NCBI GenBank assembly: GCA_017999435.1
Contig: JAGNLV010000005.1
Span: 92,598-156,597, forward strand
Length of the DNA: 64,000 nt
Direction of reading: 5' to 3'
DNA from: Candidatus Zixiibacteriota bacterium
GTDB taxonomy: Bacteria; Zixibacteria; MSB-5A5; GN15; FEB-12
Numbering within the stretch: the first letter of the stretch is position 1; each line of letters opens with the position of its first letter. The position numbers and the translations under genes are program-made. Below the pieces are notes generated by a model. That model was not told the origin of the DNA and searched no databases. It saw only the letters and a program-made list of their open reading frames with translations. Positions 47,610 through 57,277 of this stretch are shown here, piece by piece.

Positions 47610-49412
47610 CTACATCTCCTCCGGGGCGCGGATCCCCAGCAGGCGGAGGCCTTCGTTTATGACAATCTGGACGGCCTTGACCAGCGCAATGCGGGCCTCG
47701 GTGAGGGCCGGGTCGTCGGAAATGATCTTGTCGATGCGGCCGTCCTCGTTCTTGCGCTGGTAGAGCTTGTTGAACGCCCCGGCCAGCCGGATCAAATGGG
47801 CGGCCACGTAAAACGGATCGTAGGCGCGCGCGGCGTCGGCGACCGCCTCCGGAAAATCGGCGAGCGCTTCAATCACCCGCTGCTCCTCGTTGCGCTCAAG
47901 CAGAACCGGGTCGAACGAGGGCGACACCTCGCGCCCGTAGTTGCGCAGCAACGAGCAGAGCCGGGCGTGCGTGTACTGGAGATACGGTCCGGTCTCCCCC
48001 TCGAAACTGAGCACTTCATCCCAGTCGAAGTTGACGTCTTTCTGACGCCGCACCGACATCTGGGAAAACATCACGGCGCCGATGCCGATCATTTCGGCGG
48101 TGTCTTCGATGGCCACGAGGCCGGGATTCTTCTCGGCGATTTTCTCGCGCGCCAGGGCGACCGCCTTGTCGATGACATCTTCGAGGAAGATGATGTTGCC
48201 GGCGCGGGTCGAGAGATTGGCGTCGCCGAACCGCACCCAGCCGAAATCGATGTGCTTGAGACGGCCGGCGAAACGGTCCTCGGGCGGGACATTCTCGGCC
48301 TCCTCGACCAGCGCGACCGTCCGGAAGACCTGCCGGAAGTGATCGGCCTGCTGGGTGGCCACGACATAGAGGCACTCGTGGAACCGGTAGCTTTCCCAGC
48401 GCCAGAAGGCGCCGGCCAGATCGCGGGTGGAGTAGAGCGTGGCGCCGTCGGCTTTGCGCAACAGAAGGGGCGGCAACTGCGGGTCGCCTAGATCGACAAT
48501 CAACGCCCCCTGCGACTCGGACGCCAGCCCGGTGCGGACCAGCCGCTCGATCATCGGCCCCATCCGTTTGTTCAGGTACGCCTCGCCGGTGATCACGTCG
48601 AATTCGATCCCGAGGCGGCGGTAGACGCGCATGAACTCGGCGATGGAGAGGTCGCGGAACTGCTGCCAGAGAGCGACCGCGGACGGTTCACCGTCTTCGA
48701 GATCCTTGAACGCCTTGCGGGCCTGCTCGTTGAGCGCCTCGTCCCCCTCCGCCTCCTGGTGGAAGCGGACGTACAGCTTGACCAGTTTCTCGACCGCGTT
48801 GTCGCTGAGGTCGAGACCGCCGCCCCACTGCCGGTAGGCGACGATCATCTTGCCAAACTGCGTGCCCCAGTCGCCGAGGTAATTCATCCCCACCGTCCGG
48901 TAGCCGAGCTTGGCGAAGATCCGGCGGAGGGAGTTGCCCAGGATGGTGGTGCGGAGGTGGCCGATACCGAAGGGTTTGGCGATGTTGACCGAGGAATACT
49001 CGACGAGCTCGGTCTTCCCCTTGCCCGCCTGCGAACCGCCGTAGTGGTTCGCCTCGGTGAGGATGTCGTCGATGGTTTCGAAAGCGAGCGCCGTGGCGTC
49101 GATGCGGGCGTTAAGGAACCCGCCGGCGGCTTCCACCCGGACGAGCATGTCTTTGCCGCCGTTGGCGGGCGAGGCCGCGGCGACTTTGGCGGCGATGGCC
49201 GGCGGGGCGTCGCGGAGGAGTTTGCCGAAGCGGAAGACCGGGAGAGCAAAGCGCCCCATGGCCGGGTCTTTGGGCTTTTCGAGGTTGTCGTAGACGAAGT
49301 CGGCATCGAACACCTGCGCCGGCCCGGCCTCGCGGTAGACCTCGGGATAGACCTGCCGAAACGCCTTGGCGACGGCATGGGCGAACTGCGCCTTGTACTT
49401 GTCTCTGGCCAT
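47610..49412 (-). CDS. argS: Arginyl-tRNA synthetase
   Basis: Charges tRNA-Arg. The 600 residues contain an N-terminal domain, the class I signature FGIGHLRTTILGNSLR, and the conserved YVVATQQADHFRQVF region. The DALR anticodon-binding domain (PFYVAAHLIRLAGAFNKLYQR) ends the protein. I chose ATG at 49412; a GTG one codon before is possible. It is the only non-aromatic biosynthetic enzyme inside this part of the cluster, sitting between two DAHP synthase genes and tyrA. Confidence 0.96.
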   Translation of the reverse strand: MARDKYKAQFAHAVAKAFRQVYPEVYREAGPAQVFDADFVYDNLEKPKDPAMGRFALPVFRFGKLLRDAPPAIAAKVAAASPANGGKDMLVRVEAAGGFLNARIDATALAFETIDDILTEANHYGGSQAGKGKTELVEYSSVNIAKPFGIGHLRTTILGNSLRRIFAKLGYRTVGMNYLGDWGTQFGKMIVAYRQWGGGLDLSDNAVEKLVKLYVRFHQEAEGDEALNEQARKAFKDLEDGEPSAVALWQQFRDLSIAEFMRVYRRLGIEFDVITGEAYLNKRMGPMIERLVRTGLASESQGALIVDLGDPQLPPLLLRKADGATLYSTRDLAGAFWRWESYRFHECLYVVATQQADHFRQVFRTVALVEEAENVPPEDRFAGRLKHIDFGWVRFGDANLSTRAGNIIFLEDVIDKAVALAREKIAEKNPGLVAIEDTAEMIGIGAVMFSQMSVRRQKDVNFDWDEVLSFEGETGPYLQYTHARLCSLLRNYGREVSPSFDPVLLERNEEQRVIEALADFPEAVADAARAYDPFYVAAHLIRLAGAFNKLYQRKNEDGRIDKIISDDPALTEARIALVKAVQIVINEGLRLLGIRAPEEM

Positions 49413-49471
49413 CACATCCGATATCGCTTTCCCTACGCTCCGCGCTGCCGCCGGGGGACGGTCCCGGCGCC

Positions 49472-50485
49472 TCAGAGGCTGCGGCCGACCGCCGAGGCAA
49501 TGATGCCGATTTCTGTCACCAGTTGCGCATACTGCTCGAAAAAGAGCGTCTGCGCGCCGTCGGAGAGCGCCTGGTCGGGGTCATAGTGGACCTCGATCAT
49601 GAGGCCGTCGGCGCCCGCCGCCACCGCGGCGCGCGCCATCGGCGCCACCTTGTCGCGCAACCCGGTGCCGTGCGACGGATCGACGATGACCGGAAGGTGG
49701 GTCAGCTTTTTCAGCACCGGGATCGCCGAAATGTCGAGCGTGTTGCGCGTGGCGCTCTCAAAGGTGCGGATACCGCGCTCGCACAAAACCACGTTATGGT
49801 TGCCGCCGGCCATAATGTACTCGGCGGCCATCAATAACTCCTTCAAGGTAGCCGACATGCCGCGCTTTAGCAAGATCGGTTTATCGATTTTCCCCAGCTC
49901 CTTCAGGAGCGCGAAATTCTGCATGTTGCGGGCACCGACCTGGATGATGTCGACATACTTGAGGGCCGGGATGATATCGAGGCGGTCCATCACCTCGGAA
50001 ACCACGCGCAGCCCGTTCTCGTCGGCCGCCTCGCGCAGATACTTGAGCCCCTCCTCGCCGAGCCCCTGGAACGAGTATGGGGAACTGCGCGGCTTGTACG
50101 CCCCGCCCCGCAGCAGGAGCGTGCCGGTCGACCGCACAAAGGCGGCGATTTTCCTGATCTGCTCCCGGCTCTCGACCGAGCAGGGGCCGGCGATGAGAGC
50201 GACCCGCTCGCCGCCGATCGCCGCCTCCCCCGTCCGCACCACCGTGTTGTGCCGGCGGAAAGTGCGGCCGGTGAGCTTGTAGGGCTCGGTGATGCGGATG
50301 ACCTCCTGCACGCCCTCGAGAATCTCGAAATTGCGGGCGTCGAGCGCCCGGGTGTTGCCGACCACCCCGAGCACCGTCTGGAGGGCGCCCGTGGAGCGAT
50401 GGACGTCGAACCCCAGGTCGATGAGTTTCGCGATCACCTGCTGGATCTGTGCGTCGCTGGCCTGCTCCTGCATGATGACGATCAT
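49472..50485 (-). CDS. aroF: DAHP synthase, type I-beta with N-terminal regulatory-like domain (copy 1)
   Basis: Same reaction and domain layout as the copy at 45749: an N-terminal ACT-like domain of about 70 residues, then the barrel with AGPCSVESREQ, RGGAYKPRSSPYSFQG, LLKRG and DPSHGTGLRDKV. The 337 residues are close to copy 2 in the catalytic domain but diverge in the N-terminal domain, which suggests different feedback control. ATG at 50485 lies 10 bases after chorismate mutase; in Bacillus relatives, chorismate mutase is fused to or complexed with this enzyme type. Confidence 0.95.
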   Translation of the reverse strand: MIVIMQEQASDAQIQQVIAKLIDLGFDVHRSTGALQTVLGVVGNTRALDARNFEILEGVQEVIRITEPYKLTGRTFRRHNTVVRTGEAAIGGERVALIAGPCSVESREQIRKIAAFVRSTGTLLLRGGAYKPRSSPYSFQGLGEEGLKYLREAADENGLRVVSEVMDRLDIIPALKYVDIIQVGARNMQNFALLKELGKIDKPILLKRGMSATLKELLMAAEYIMAGGNHNVVLCERGIRTFESATRNTLDISAIPVLKKLTHLPVIVDPSHGTGLRDKVAPMARAAVAAGADGLMIEVHYDPDQALSDGAQTLFFEQYAQLVTEIGIIASAVGRSL

Positions 50486-50495
50486 GGGGTCTCTT

Positions 50496-50786
50496 TCATT
50501 CCGACGGCGTGTCGTACACTTCGGTGCGTTCGAGGCGGCGGGATTCATCGATAATCCGTTCAAACAGCCGTGCGACTGCGTCGCCGGGCAGGGGGCCGCG
50601 GTTTTGACCGACGACCTGTTCGAGGATCTGTTTCTCTCGGGCCGGGTCAAACACCGGCAGCCTGTCGGCCCGCTTGAGCCGGGCCAAATCGAGCACCAGC
50701 CCGGCCCGCTCGTTGAGCAGGCTGAGAAGCCGCCGGTCGAGGGCGTCAATCTGATCGCGCAGTCTGTCGATACCTTTCGCCGTCAT
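50496..50786 (-). CDS. Chorismate mutase, AroQ type
   Basis: Converts chorismate to prephenate. A 96-residue all-helical protein typical of the AroQ class, with LRDQIDALDRRLLSLLNERAGLVLDLARLK carrying the two active-site arginines and VFDPAREKQILEQV after it. ATG at 50786 overlaps the trpA stop as ATGA. It lies directly before DAHP synthase copy 1 and may form a regulatory complex with it, as in other type I-beta systems. Confidence 0.93.
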   Translation of the reverse strand: MTAKGIDRLRDQIDALDRRLLSLLNERAGLVLDLARLKRADRLPVFDPAREKQILEQVVGQNRGPLPGDAVARLFERIIDESRRLERTEVYDTPSE

Positions 50787-51574
50787 GGGAGAACGCGCCT
50801 CACGGTGTCCAGAAACCGGCCCACCTCGGTCGCCGCTTGCCGTTTCGTGGCGGCCGAGCGGATCACTTCGACCAGGGCCGAGCCGATGACGACGCCGTCG
50901 GCATAGCGCGCCATCCGCCGCGCGGCGGCCGGGCCGTTGACGCCGAACCCGGCGACGAACGGCCGGGTCAGAACCGCCGTCAGCCGCCGCAGATACGCGT
51001 CGGTCGCTTCGCCAAAGGTCTTCCCCGTGCCGGTGACCCCGGTCACGGTCACAGCATATACAAAATCGGTCGATGATTTGTCAATCAGTTTTACGCGTTC
51101 GGGAGTCGAGGTGGGGGCGACCAAAAAGACGGTCGACAGACCCTGCCGCCGCGCCGCTCGGCGGTAGGACACCGCTTCTTCGATTGGAAGATCGGGAATG
51201 ATCAGGCCATCGACCCCGGCCGCGGCCGCATCCTCCAGAAACCGCTCCTCGCCGTACGCGAGGAGGGGATTGTAGTAGCCCATGAGGATGAACGGGAGAT
51301 CCAGCCGCGCCCGCAGGTCGGCGATGCCGTCGAGCAAAACGGCGAGGCTGAGGCCGTTCCGGAGGGCGCAATGAGAGGAGAACTGGATCGCCGGGCCGTC
51401 GGCCAGCGGGTCGGAGAAGGGTATGCCGATCTCGATTATGTCCGCACCCGCCGCGGCGGCCGTGCCGACCAGCGCCCGCCACACCGCCGGGTCGGGAAAG
51501 CCGGCGGTGAAAAACGGCGCCAGCAGTTTGTGCCCGGGCCGTCGGGCCGACAACAGGCGGGACACGCGACTCAT
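50783..51574 (-). CDS. trpA: Tryptophan synthase alpha subunit
   Basis: Cleaves indole-3-glycerol phosphate to indole, which is channelled to TrpB. The 263 residues include the catalytic Glu in [17 protein letters not shown], the Asp in [10 protein letters not shown] and phosphate-binding [14 protein letters not shown] and [12 protein letters not shown] at 51574 overlaps trpB as ATGA. Confidence 0.97.
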   Translation of the reverse strand: MSRVSRLLSARRPGHKLLAPFFTAGFPDPAVWRALVGTAAAAGADIIEIGIPFSDPLADGPAIQFSSHCALRNGLSLAVLLDGIADLRARLDLPFILMGYYNPLLAYGEERFLEDAAAAGVDGLIIPDLPIEEAVSYRRAARRQGLSTVFLVAPTSTPERVKLIDKSSTDFVYAVTVTGVTGTGKTFGEATDAYLRRLTAVLTRPFVAGFGVNGPAAARRMARYADGVVIGSALVEVIRSAATKRQAATEVGRFLDTVRRVLP

Positions 51575-52773
51575 CGGAAGGTCTTCCCCGCTTTCCCCAC
51601 AATCGCCATGTCCTTGTCGCCCCGGCCGGAGAGGTTGACCACGATCCGGTCGGATTTTCCGAACCGGCGGGCCGCTTTGACCATCCAGGCCAGCGCATGA
51701 GCCGTCTCCAGGGCCGGGATGATGCCTTCCAGACGGCTCACCAGGCGAAAGGCGGCGAGAGCCTCGCGATCGGTCACCGCAACATACTCCACCCGGCCCG
51801 CATCCTTGAGGAAGGCATGCTCCGGACCGACACCGGGGTAGTCCAGTCCGGCCGATACCGAATGCGGCAGAACGACCTGGCCGTCTCGGTCGTACAGGAG
51901 GTAACTGTAGGTCCCGTGCAGCACGCCGGGTTTTCCGCGGGTGAGGGTGGCGGCGTGGCGCCCGGAACGCAGCCCGAGGCCGGCCGCCTCCACACCGAAA
52001 AGGCGAACAGCGTCGTGGCGCAGAAACGGGGCGAAGAGGCCGATCGCGTTCGAGCCGCCGCCGACGCAGGCCACGAGGGCGTCGGGAAGGGCCCCAAATC
52101 TCCGGCGGCACTGGGCGAGGGTCTCGCGCCCGATGACCGACTGGAAATCGCGCACGATCATCGGGTACGGGTGCGGGCCGACGACTGAGCCGATGACATA
52201 AAACGTGTCGCGCACGTTGGTGACCCAGTCGCGCAGGGCCTCGCTCGTGGCGTCCTTCAGGGTCCGGGAGCCGCTCTCCACCGGGACGACGGCCGCCCCG
52301 AGGAGAGCCATTTTCTCGACGTTGGGTTTCTGGCGGACGATATCCTCGGCCCCCATGTAGACGATGCAGGTCAGGCCGAAACGAGCGCACGCGGCGGCGG
52401 TCGCCAGGCCGTGCTGGCCGGCGCCGGTTTCGGCGATCACTCGCCGCTTGCCCATGCGCCGGGCCAGGAGGATCTGCCCGAGCACGTTGTTGATCTTGTG
52501 GGCGCCCGTGTGATTGAGGTCTTCGCGCTTGAAATAAACCGCACGGCCGACCCGCTCGGAGAACCGTTCCGCAAAATACAGCGGGGTCGGCCGCCCGACA
52601 AAATCGCGGAGGTGCCCGCCCAGCTCGCGCCGAAACTCCGGCGTGCGCGCAATCCCCCGGTAGGCCCGCTCGAGGTCATCGAGCGCGGCCATGACGGTTT
52701 CGGGGACATAGCGGCCGCCGTAGGGGCCAAACCGCCCGCGCCGATCGGGCTGTCGCCTAGTCCGCCTTGGCAT
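51571..52773 (-). CDS. trpB: Tryptophan synthase beta subunit
   Basis: PLP enzyme joining indole and serine. The 400 residues include [13 protein letters not shown] at the N-terminus, the PLP lysine K93 ([10 protein letters not shown]), [12 protein letters not shown], and the GGGSNAIG phosphate loop. It is the TrpB1 type that pairs with TrpA. I chose ATG at 52773, overlapping trpF by 17 bases. Confidence 0.97.
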   Translation of the reverse strand: MPRRTRRQPDRRGRFGPYGGRYVPETVMAALDDLERAYRGIARTPEFRRELGGHLRDFVGRPTPLYFAERFSERVGRAVYFKREDLNHTGAHKINNVLGQILLARRMGKRRVIAETGAGQHGLATAAACARFGLTCIVYMGAEDIVRQKPNVEKMALLGAAVVPVESGSRTLKDATSEALRDWVTNVRDTFYVIGSVVGPHPYPMIVRDFQSVIGRETLAQCRRRFGALPDALVACVGGGSNAIGLFAPFLRHDAVRLFGVEAAGLGLRSGRHAATLTRGKPGVLHGTYSYLLYDRDGQVVLPHSVSAGLDYPGVGPEHAFLKDAGRVEYVAVTDREALAAFRLVSRLEGIIPALETAHALAWMVKAARRFGKSDRIVVNLSGRGDKDMAIVGKAGKTFR

Positions 52774-53398
52774 AGCGTAGCCGGTTGGCGACCTCAAAGA
52801 ATCGTTTCATCTTCTCCGCCGATTTGACGCCGGGCGCCTCCTCGACCCCGGAGTTCACATCCACCACGAGCGGTTGGAACGTCCGCACTCCCTCGGCCAG
52901 GTTGTCGGCCGTGATGCCTCCGGCCAGCATGAGATTGACAATCGGCACGGGCGGGCGGATGCGCCAGTCGAAAGCGGTCCCGGTGCCGCCGGCAAGGGCG
53001 CCAGACGGGTGGTCGACCATGACGATGTCGGCCGGGTCGGTGTAGAAGGCCGCGTAGTCGGACGGGCGCCGGACCGTGCGCAGGCGGATCGTCCGGAAAC
53101 CCACGCGCCGCGCCCTGCGAACGTCGTCATCGGTATACGGTCCGTGGAGCTGAAGGAAATCGAGATCGAGCCGCGCGGCGGTGGCGAGAACCCGGTCAAG
53201 AGGGTCATCGACAAACACGCCGACGCGGTGCACGACCGGCGGGAGCTTCGTGATAATGGCCGCGGCCGCATCGGGGCTGACCCGGCGCGGGGAGCGGGAG
53301 TAGAAAATCAGGCCGATCAGGTCGGCCCCGTTGGTGACCGCCACCGCGGCGTCCTCGGGGCGGGTTATACCGCACACTTTCACGCGAAACGGAATCAT
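52757..53398 (-). CDS. trpF: Phosphoribosylanthranilate isomerase
   Basis: Amadori rearrangement step of tryptophan synthesis. The 213 residues include the catalytic Cys in [29 protein letters not shown], and the catalytic Asp region in MVDHPSG, followed by [10 protein letters not shown] and [17 protein letters not shown] at 53398 overlaps trpC as ATGA. Confidence 0.97.
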   Translation of the reverse strand: MIPFRVKVCGITRPEDAAVAVTNGADLIGLIFYSRSPRRVSPDAAAAIITKLPPVVHRVGVFVDDPLDRVLATAARLDLDFLQLHGPYTDDDVRRARRVGFRTIRLRTVRRPSDYAAFYTDPADIVMVDHPSGALAGGTGTAFDWRIRPPVPIVNLMLAGGITADNLAEGVRTFQPLVVDVNSGVEEAPGVKSAEKMKRFFEVANRLRYAKAD

Positions 53399-54174
53399 AC
53401 GCCGCGCAACTCCTGCAGGAGGGCCGCCGGGTTGGAGGAAGTCACCAGCGCCTCGCCGATCAGGAACGCCCGGTAGCCCGCCCGCTCGAGCCGCCGGACG
53501 TCCTCCCGTGCGCGTATACCCGACTCGGCGATTTTGATTACCGCCGCCGGGATGAGAGGCGCCAGCTCCTCGGCCGTCTCCAGGCGGACCGTGAAATCGC
53601 TCAGGTCGCGGCTGTTGACACCCAGCAGTTCGGCCCCGCTGTCGAGTGCGGCCCGGACCTCCGCCCGGTTGTGCACCTCGACGAGCGCGGCCAGGCCGAC
53701 CGCGCGGGCGCGGCTGATGAACTCGGCCAGCTGGTCCGGGGCCAGCAGCCGCGCGATCAGGAGGATCGCATCGGCGCCGATCCACCGAGCGTGGTAGATC
53801 TGGTACTGGTCGAAAATGAAGTCCTTGCACAAGACCGGCAGGCCGGCCCGCTTGCCGGCCAGGCGGACAAACTCGTAGTGGCCGAAGAAATGCCGGCGCT
53901 CGGTGAGAACCGACAGCGCGGCCGCTCCCCCCTGCTGATACTGGGCCGCCAGCACGACCGGGTTGAACACCCGCGACAGCATGCCCTTGGCGGGAGAGCC
54001 CCGTTTGATCTCGGCGATAATATTGGTCCGGCCGGCGGCCGAGACGGCGGCGCGGAAGTCCCGGACCGACCCGGGATCGAGGCTGTCCCGAAAACTCTCC
54101 AGCGGGTGCGCAACTTTGAGCGCCTCTACCTCGGCCCGCTTGTCGGCGACAATTCGCTGCAGAAGATCCGTCAC
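53395..54174 (-). CDS. trpC: Indole-3-glycerol phosphate synthase
   Basis: Closes the indole ring. The 259 residues carry the family motifs IIAEIKRGSPAKG, VLTERRHFFGH, VLCKDFIFDQYQI, LVEVHNRAEV, GVNSRDLSDF and IAESGIRAREDV. The start is GTG at 54174, overlapping the MFS transporter stop as GTGA, so the enzyme is translationally coupled to a transporter. Confidence 0.96.
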   Translation of the reverse strand: MTDLLQRIVADKRAEVEALKVAHPLESFRDSLDPGSVRDFRAAVSAAGRTNIIAEIKRGSPAKGMLSRVFNPVVLAAQYQQGGAAALSVLTERRHFFGHYEFVRLAGKRAGLPVLCKDFIFDQYQIYHARWIGADAILLIARLLAPDQLAEFISRARAVGLAALVEVHNRAEVRAALDSGAELLGVNSRDLSDFTVRLETAEELAPLIPAAVIKIAESGIRAREDVRRLERAGYRAFLIGEALVTSSNPAALLQELRGV

Positions 54175-55496
54175 GGCGTCTCTCCGCGCATAATCACCCA
54201 GCCGTTGACCCGATCCACCTTCTTCTCGGTCCTCCGGAAGAAGAAATAGAAGACCAGCGAGGAGATCACGTACAGGATGATCGTGATGTTCATGGCGACA
54301 GTGTACCCGAACGACTCGATCATCTGCCCCCCGAGCGCGGTCGAAACCATCCACGACCCGGTCCACGAGACGGTGAGGAGGGCGTTCACGAGCCCCTGCT
54401 CGGAGCGGTCGGACAGCTCCATCGCCAGATTTGTTACGATGGGAGAGCCGAGATTCATAAGTCCGCCCCGGATCACGAACGCCGCCACCGCGAGCCAGAG
54501 GATGAACCCGTAGGACAATACCAGCATGAAGGGAATCGAGGCCAACTGCGTGACCACCACCGTGCGCACCATCCCGTGGCGCTTGGCCAGCACCGGTCCG
54601 GCCAGCGAGCCGATCAGCATCGACAGGTTGACCAGGAAGAAGTAGTAGCCGATGGTGTCGGCGGGCTGCTGGAAGCGGTCGCTGAAATACAGGTTGAGGA
54701 AGGGGATGACCAGCCCGGCCCCGGTGCCGATCAGCAGGTTGACCAGGGTGATCTGGAAGTAGAACAGGCCGCGGCTGCGGAACCGCTCCCGCGTGAAAAT
54801 CACGCGGTTCTCCTCCGCGGAGGGCGCAGCGGCCTGAATGAAGGCGAACGGAATGAGCGCCAGCAGCGACAGACCGATGCCGCCGACCAGCGTGAGGCGG
54901 TAGGCGAGGATGAGGTCGCCGGTGCGCGCGGTGAGGAGGGCGGCCGTCTTCCCGGCCAGGAGCGAGCCGGCCATGCCCGCGAGAATCATGACCCCGAACG
55001 ACAGCGAGAACAAGTGCGTCCGCTCCCGGGCGGTGGAATTGCGCATGTAGAAGGGCCCCCCCGCCACCCGGTAGAACGCAAACGCCATCCCCGAGAGAAC
55101 GGCCGAACCGACCAACAGCGGCAGGCGGTCCAGGGTCACGATAAACACCGAGAAGAAAGCGAAGATGGCGACGGTGGCCAGGAGAATCGGTTTGAGCCGG
55201 ACCCGGCTGAGCACCACCGCCACCGGAATAGCCATGGCGGTCATGCCGATCGCCCGCCCGGAGGCCACCAGGCCGATATCCCCCTCGGCGTACCCAAGCT
55301 CCTTCAAGTACAGATTCAGCAGGAGGTTGAAGACCTGGAAATTGATCCCCATGAGAAACGACCCGATCAAAAAGAGCCAGGCGTTCCGCGAAAACAGGCG
55401 GATCACCTCCAGGTAGTCTCTCAGCCCGGAGACGAAGGGCGGACCTGAACGGGCCGAAGGCGGTGCAGGATCAAGCTGCGGTTCGGCGGACTTCAT
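54171..55496 (-). CDS. MFS transporter inside the trp operon
   Basis: A 441-residue major facilitator protein with about 12 hydrophobic helices and an R-x-R-L-K loop between helices 2 and 3 (LSRVRLKPILL). It resembles the drug/sugar:H antiporter group and is predicted to move a small molecule across the inner membrane. It starts three bases after trpD and overlaps trpC by four, so it is embedded in the operon. I infer a substrate linked to tryptophan, anthranilate or a derivative; the sequence alone does not show it. Confidence 0.88.
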   Translation of the reverse strand: MKSAEPQLDPAPPSARSGPPFVSGLRDYLEVIRLFSRNAWLFLIGSFLMGINFQVFNLLLNLYLKELGYAEGDIGLVASGRAIGMTAMAIPVAVVLSRVRLKPILLATVAIFAFFSVFIVTLDRLPLLVGSAVLSGMAFAFYRVAGGPFYMRNSTARERTHLFSLSFGVMILAGMAGSLLAGKTAALLTARTGDLILAYRLTLVGGIGLSLLALIPFAFIQAAAPSAEENRVIFTRERFRSRGLFYFQITLVNLLIGTGAGLVIPFLNLYFSDRFQQPADTIGYYFFLVNLSMLIGSLAGPVLAKRHGMVRTVVVTQLASIPFMLVLSYGFILWLAVAAFVIRGGLMNLGSPIVTNLAMELSDRSEQGLVNALLTVSWTGSWMVSTALGGQMIESFGYTVAMNITIILYVISSLVFYFFFRRTEKKVDRVNGWVIMRGETP

Positions 55497-55499
55497 TGA

Positions 55500-56516
55500 T
55501 TAAGAGTGCGTCGCCGCCCGCCAGCGGTCAAGCAGATCTTTTGCCCCCCCCGAATCGATCGCCCGCTGGGCGACCACGATGCCCTCGCGGATCGACTCGG
55601 CCCTGTCAGCAACGTAAATCATCGCCCCGGCGTTGAGCGCCACCGCATCGCGGTAGGCCGATTCCCGGCCCGCGAGCACGTCTTCGAGAATCGCCGCGTT
55701 CCGGGCGATATCCCCGCCCTCAAGCACACCGGGGTAGCGCTCGGGCAGACCGACATCCTCGGAATTGAGCGTCCCCTTCGCAATCCAGCCGTCCCGTACC
55801 TCGATGTAGTCGGTCGGGGCGGTAATCGAGAATTCATCGAGACCGTCGCGGGAATGAGCGACCAGAACGTGTCGGGAGCCGAGCAGGGCGAGCACCTCGG
55901 CCATGAGGTACATGACCTGGCGGCTGTAAACGCCGATGACCTGGCGTTTGACGCCGGCCGGGTTGGTCATAGGACCGAGCATGTTGAAGATCGTGCGGAC
56001 CCCCAGCTCCCGGCGCGGGAGAGCGGCGTGTCTCATGGCCGGGTGGTAGCGCGGGGCAAACAAAAAGCCGAACCCGACCCGCTCGATGTTCTCCTTGACC
56101 ACCTCCGGGCCGGGGTCGATGTCGGCGCCGAGACCGGCCAGCAGATCGGCCGAGCCGCATTTGGAGCTGACCGAGCGGTTGCCGTGTTTGGCGACCGGGA
56201 TGTCGGCGGCCGCAACGACGAGCGAGGCGGCGGTGGAAATGTTGAAGGTGTTGGCGCCGTCGCCGCCCGTGCCGCAGCCGTCGACCGCCGTCTCGCGGGT
56301 GCGGTCCAGTTCGATGCGGAGCGACAGGCTGCGCATGGCCTCGACAAAGCCCGCAACCTCTTCCGGCGTCTCCCCTTTCTGGCGCAGGGCAATGACAAAA
56401 CCGCCGATCTGGGCCGGCGTGACCTCGCCGCACATGATGAGGTTCATCGCCTGTTTGGCCTCGTCGGTCGTCAGGTGCTCGCCGCGGAGCAGCTTCTGGA
56501 GCAGTTCGGTAATCAT
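55500..56516 (-). CDS. trpD: Anthranilate phosphoribosyltransferase
   Basis: Transfers phosphoribose to anthranilate. The 338 residues show DGCGTGGDGANTFNISTAAS (PRPP site), KHGNRSVSSKCGSADLLAGLG, and FNMLGPMTNPAG. ATG at 56516; the 87 bases upstream to trpG form the largest gap within the trp part but contain no clear signal. Confidence 0.97.
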   Translation of the reverse strand: MITELLQKLLRGEHLTTDEAKQAMNLIMCGEVTPAQIGGFVIALRQKGETPEEVAGFVEAMRSLSLRIELDRTRETAVDGCGTGGDGANTFNISTAASLVVAAADIPVAKHGNRSVSSKCGSADLLAGLGADIDPGPEVVKENIERVGFGFLFAPRYHPAMRHAALPRRELGVRTIFNMLGPMTNPAGVKRQVIGVYSRQVMYLMAEVLALLGSRHVLVAHSRDGLDEFSITAPTDYIEVRDGWIAKGTLNSEDVGLPERYPGVLEGGDIARNAAILEDVLAGRESAYRDAVALNAGAMIYVADRAESIREGIVVAQRAIDSGGAKDLLDRWRAATHS

Positions 56517-56603
56517 CGTTTCGATTGTGGCGAAGCGGCCGGCGCCGGGCCCTGGTGCGTCTGCAGCCAATCTCGGAACGGCGGCCGCCTCAACCGGCAA
56601 ACT

Positions 56604-57209
56604 TCATTTTCGGCCGCGCCCCTCGCCATTTTCGCCCTGGCCAAGGCAGAGTTTCAGGAAGTTCGCCAGGAGCCGGCGGCCGGCGGCGGTGAGAATCGAC
56701 TCGGGGTGAAACTGCACCCCATAGAGCGGCCGGCGGCGGTGCTGCAGCGCCATGATGACACCATCGGCCGACCGGGCCGTGACCTTGAACACCCGCGGCA
56801 GACCGGCCGGGGCGACCATGAGCGAATGGTAGCGCGTGGCCGTGAAGGGCGAGTCAATCCCCGCAAAAAGCGCCGACCGGTCGTGGGTGATGGCGGAGGT
56901 CTTGCCGTGCATGAGCGTCGGGGCGGAGACAATCCGGGCGCCGTAGACCTGGGCGATCGCCTGGTGGCCCAGACAGACGCCGAGGACGGGAATGCTCCCG
57001 CCGACTTCGGCGATCAGTCGATTCATGATCCCGGCGTTCTCCGGCCGCCCCGGTCCCGGCGACAGCACAATCGCGGCCGGACGCCGCCGCCAGACCGCCC
57101 CCGGTTCCATCCGGTCGTTGCGGATAACCTCCACCTGCGCGCCCAGCTCCGCAAGGTACTGGAACAGGTTGTAGGTGAACGAATCGTAATTGTCCAGCAA
57201 CAAAATCAC
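56604..57209 (-). CDS. trpG: Anthranilate synthase component II (glutamine amidotransferase)
   Basis: Supplies ammonia from glutamine to TrpE. The 201 residues begin with the canonical ILLLDNYDSFTYNL, carry the nucleophile C79 in GVCLGHQ, and the His/Glu of FHPES near the end. I chose GTG at 57209 because it gives the standard N-terminus and has GGAG eight bases upstream; an ATG at 57251 would add 14 residues. The protein could also serve folate synthesis (PabA) as in many bacteria. Confidence 0.94.
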   Translation of the reverse strand: MILLLDNYDSFTYNLFQYLAELGAQVEVIRNDRMEPGAVWRRRPAAIVLSPGPGRPENAGIMNRLIAEVGGSIPVLGVCLGHQAIAQVYGARIVSAPTLMHGKTSAITHDRSALFAGIDSPFTATRYHSLMVAPAGLPRVFKVTARSADGVIMALQHRRRPLYGVQFHPESILTAAGRRLLANFLKLCLGQGENGEGRGRK

Positions 57210-57277
57210 CTGGCCGACTCCATGAAGGGGTTCATCGGTGATGGTACGCATATGATCGGGCAAATGGGGGAACACCG

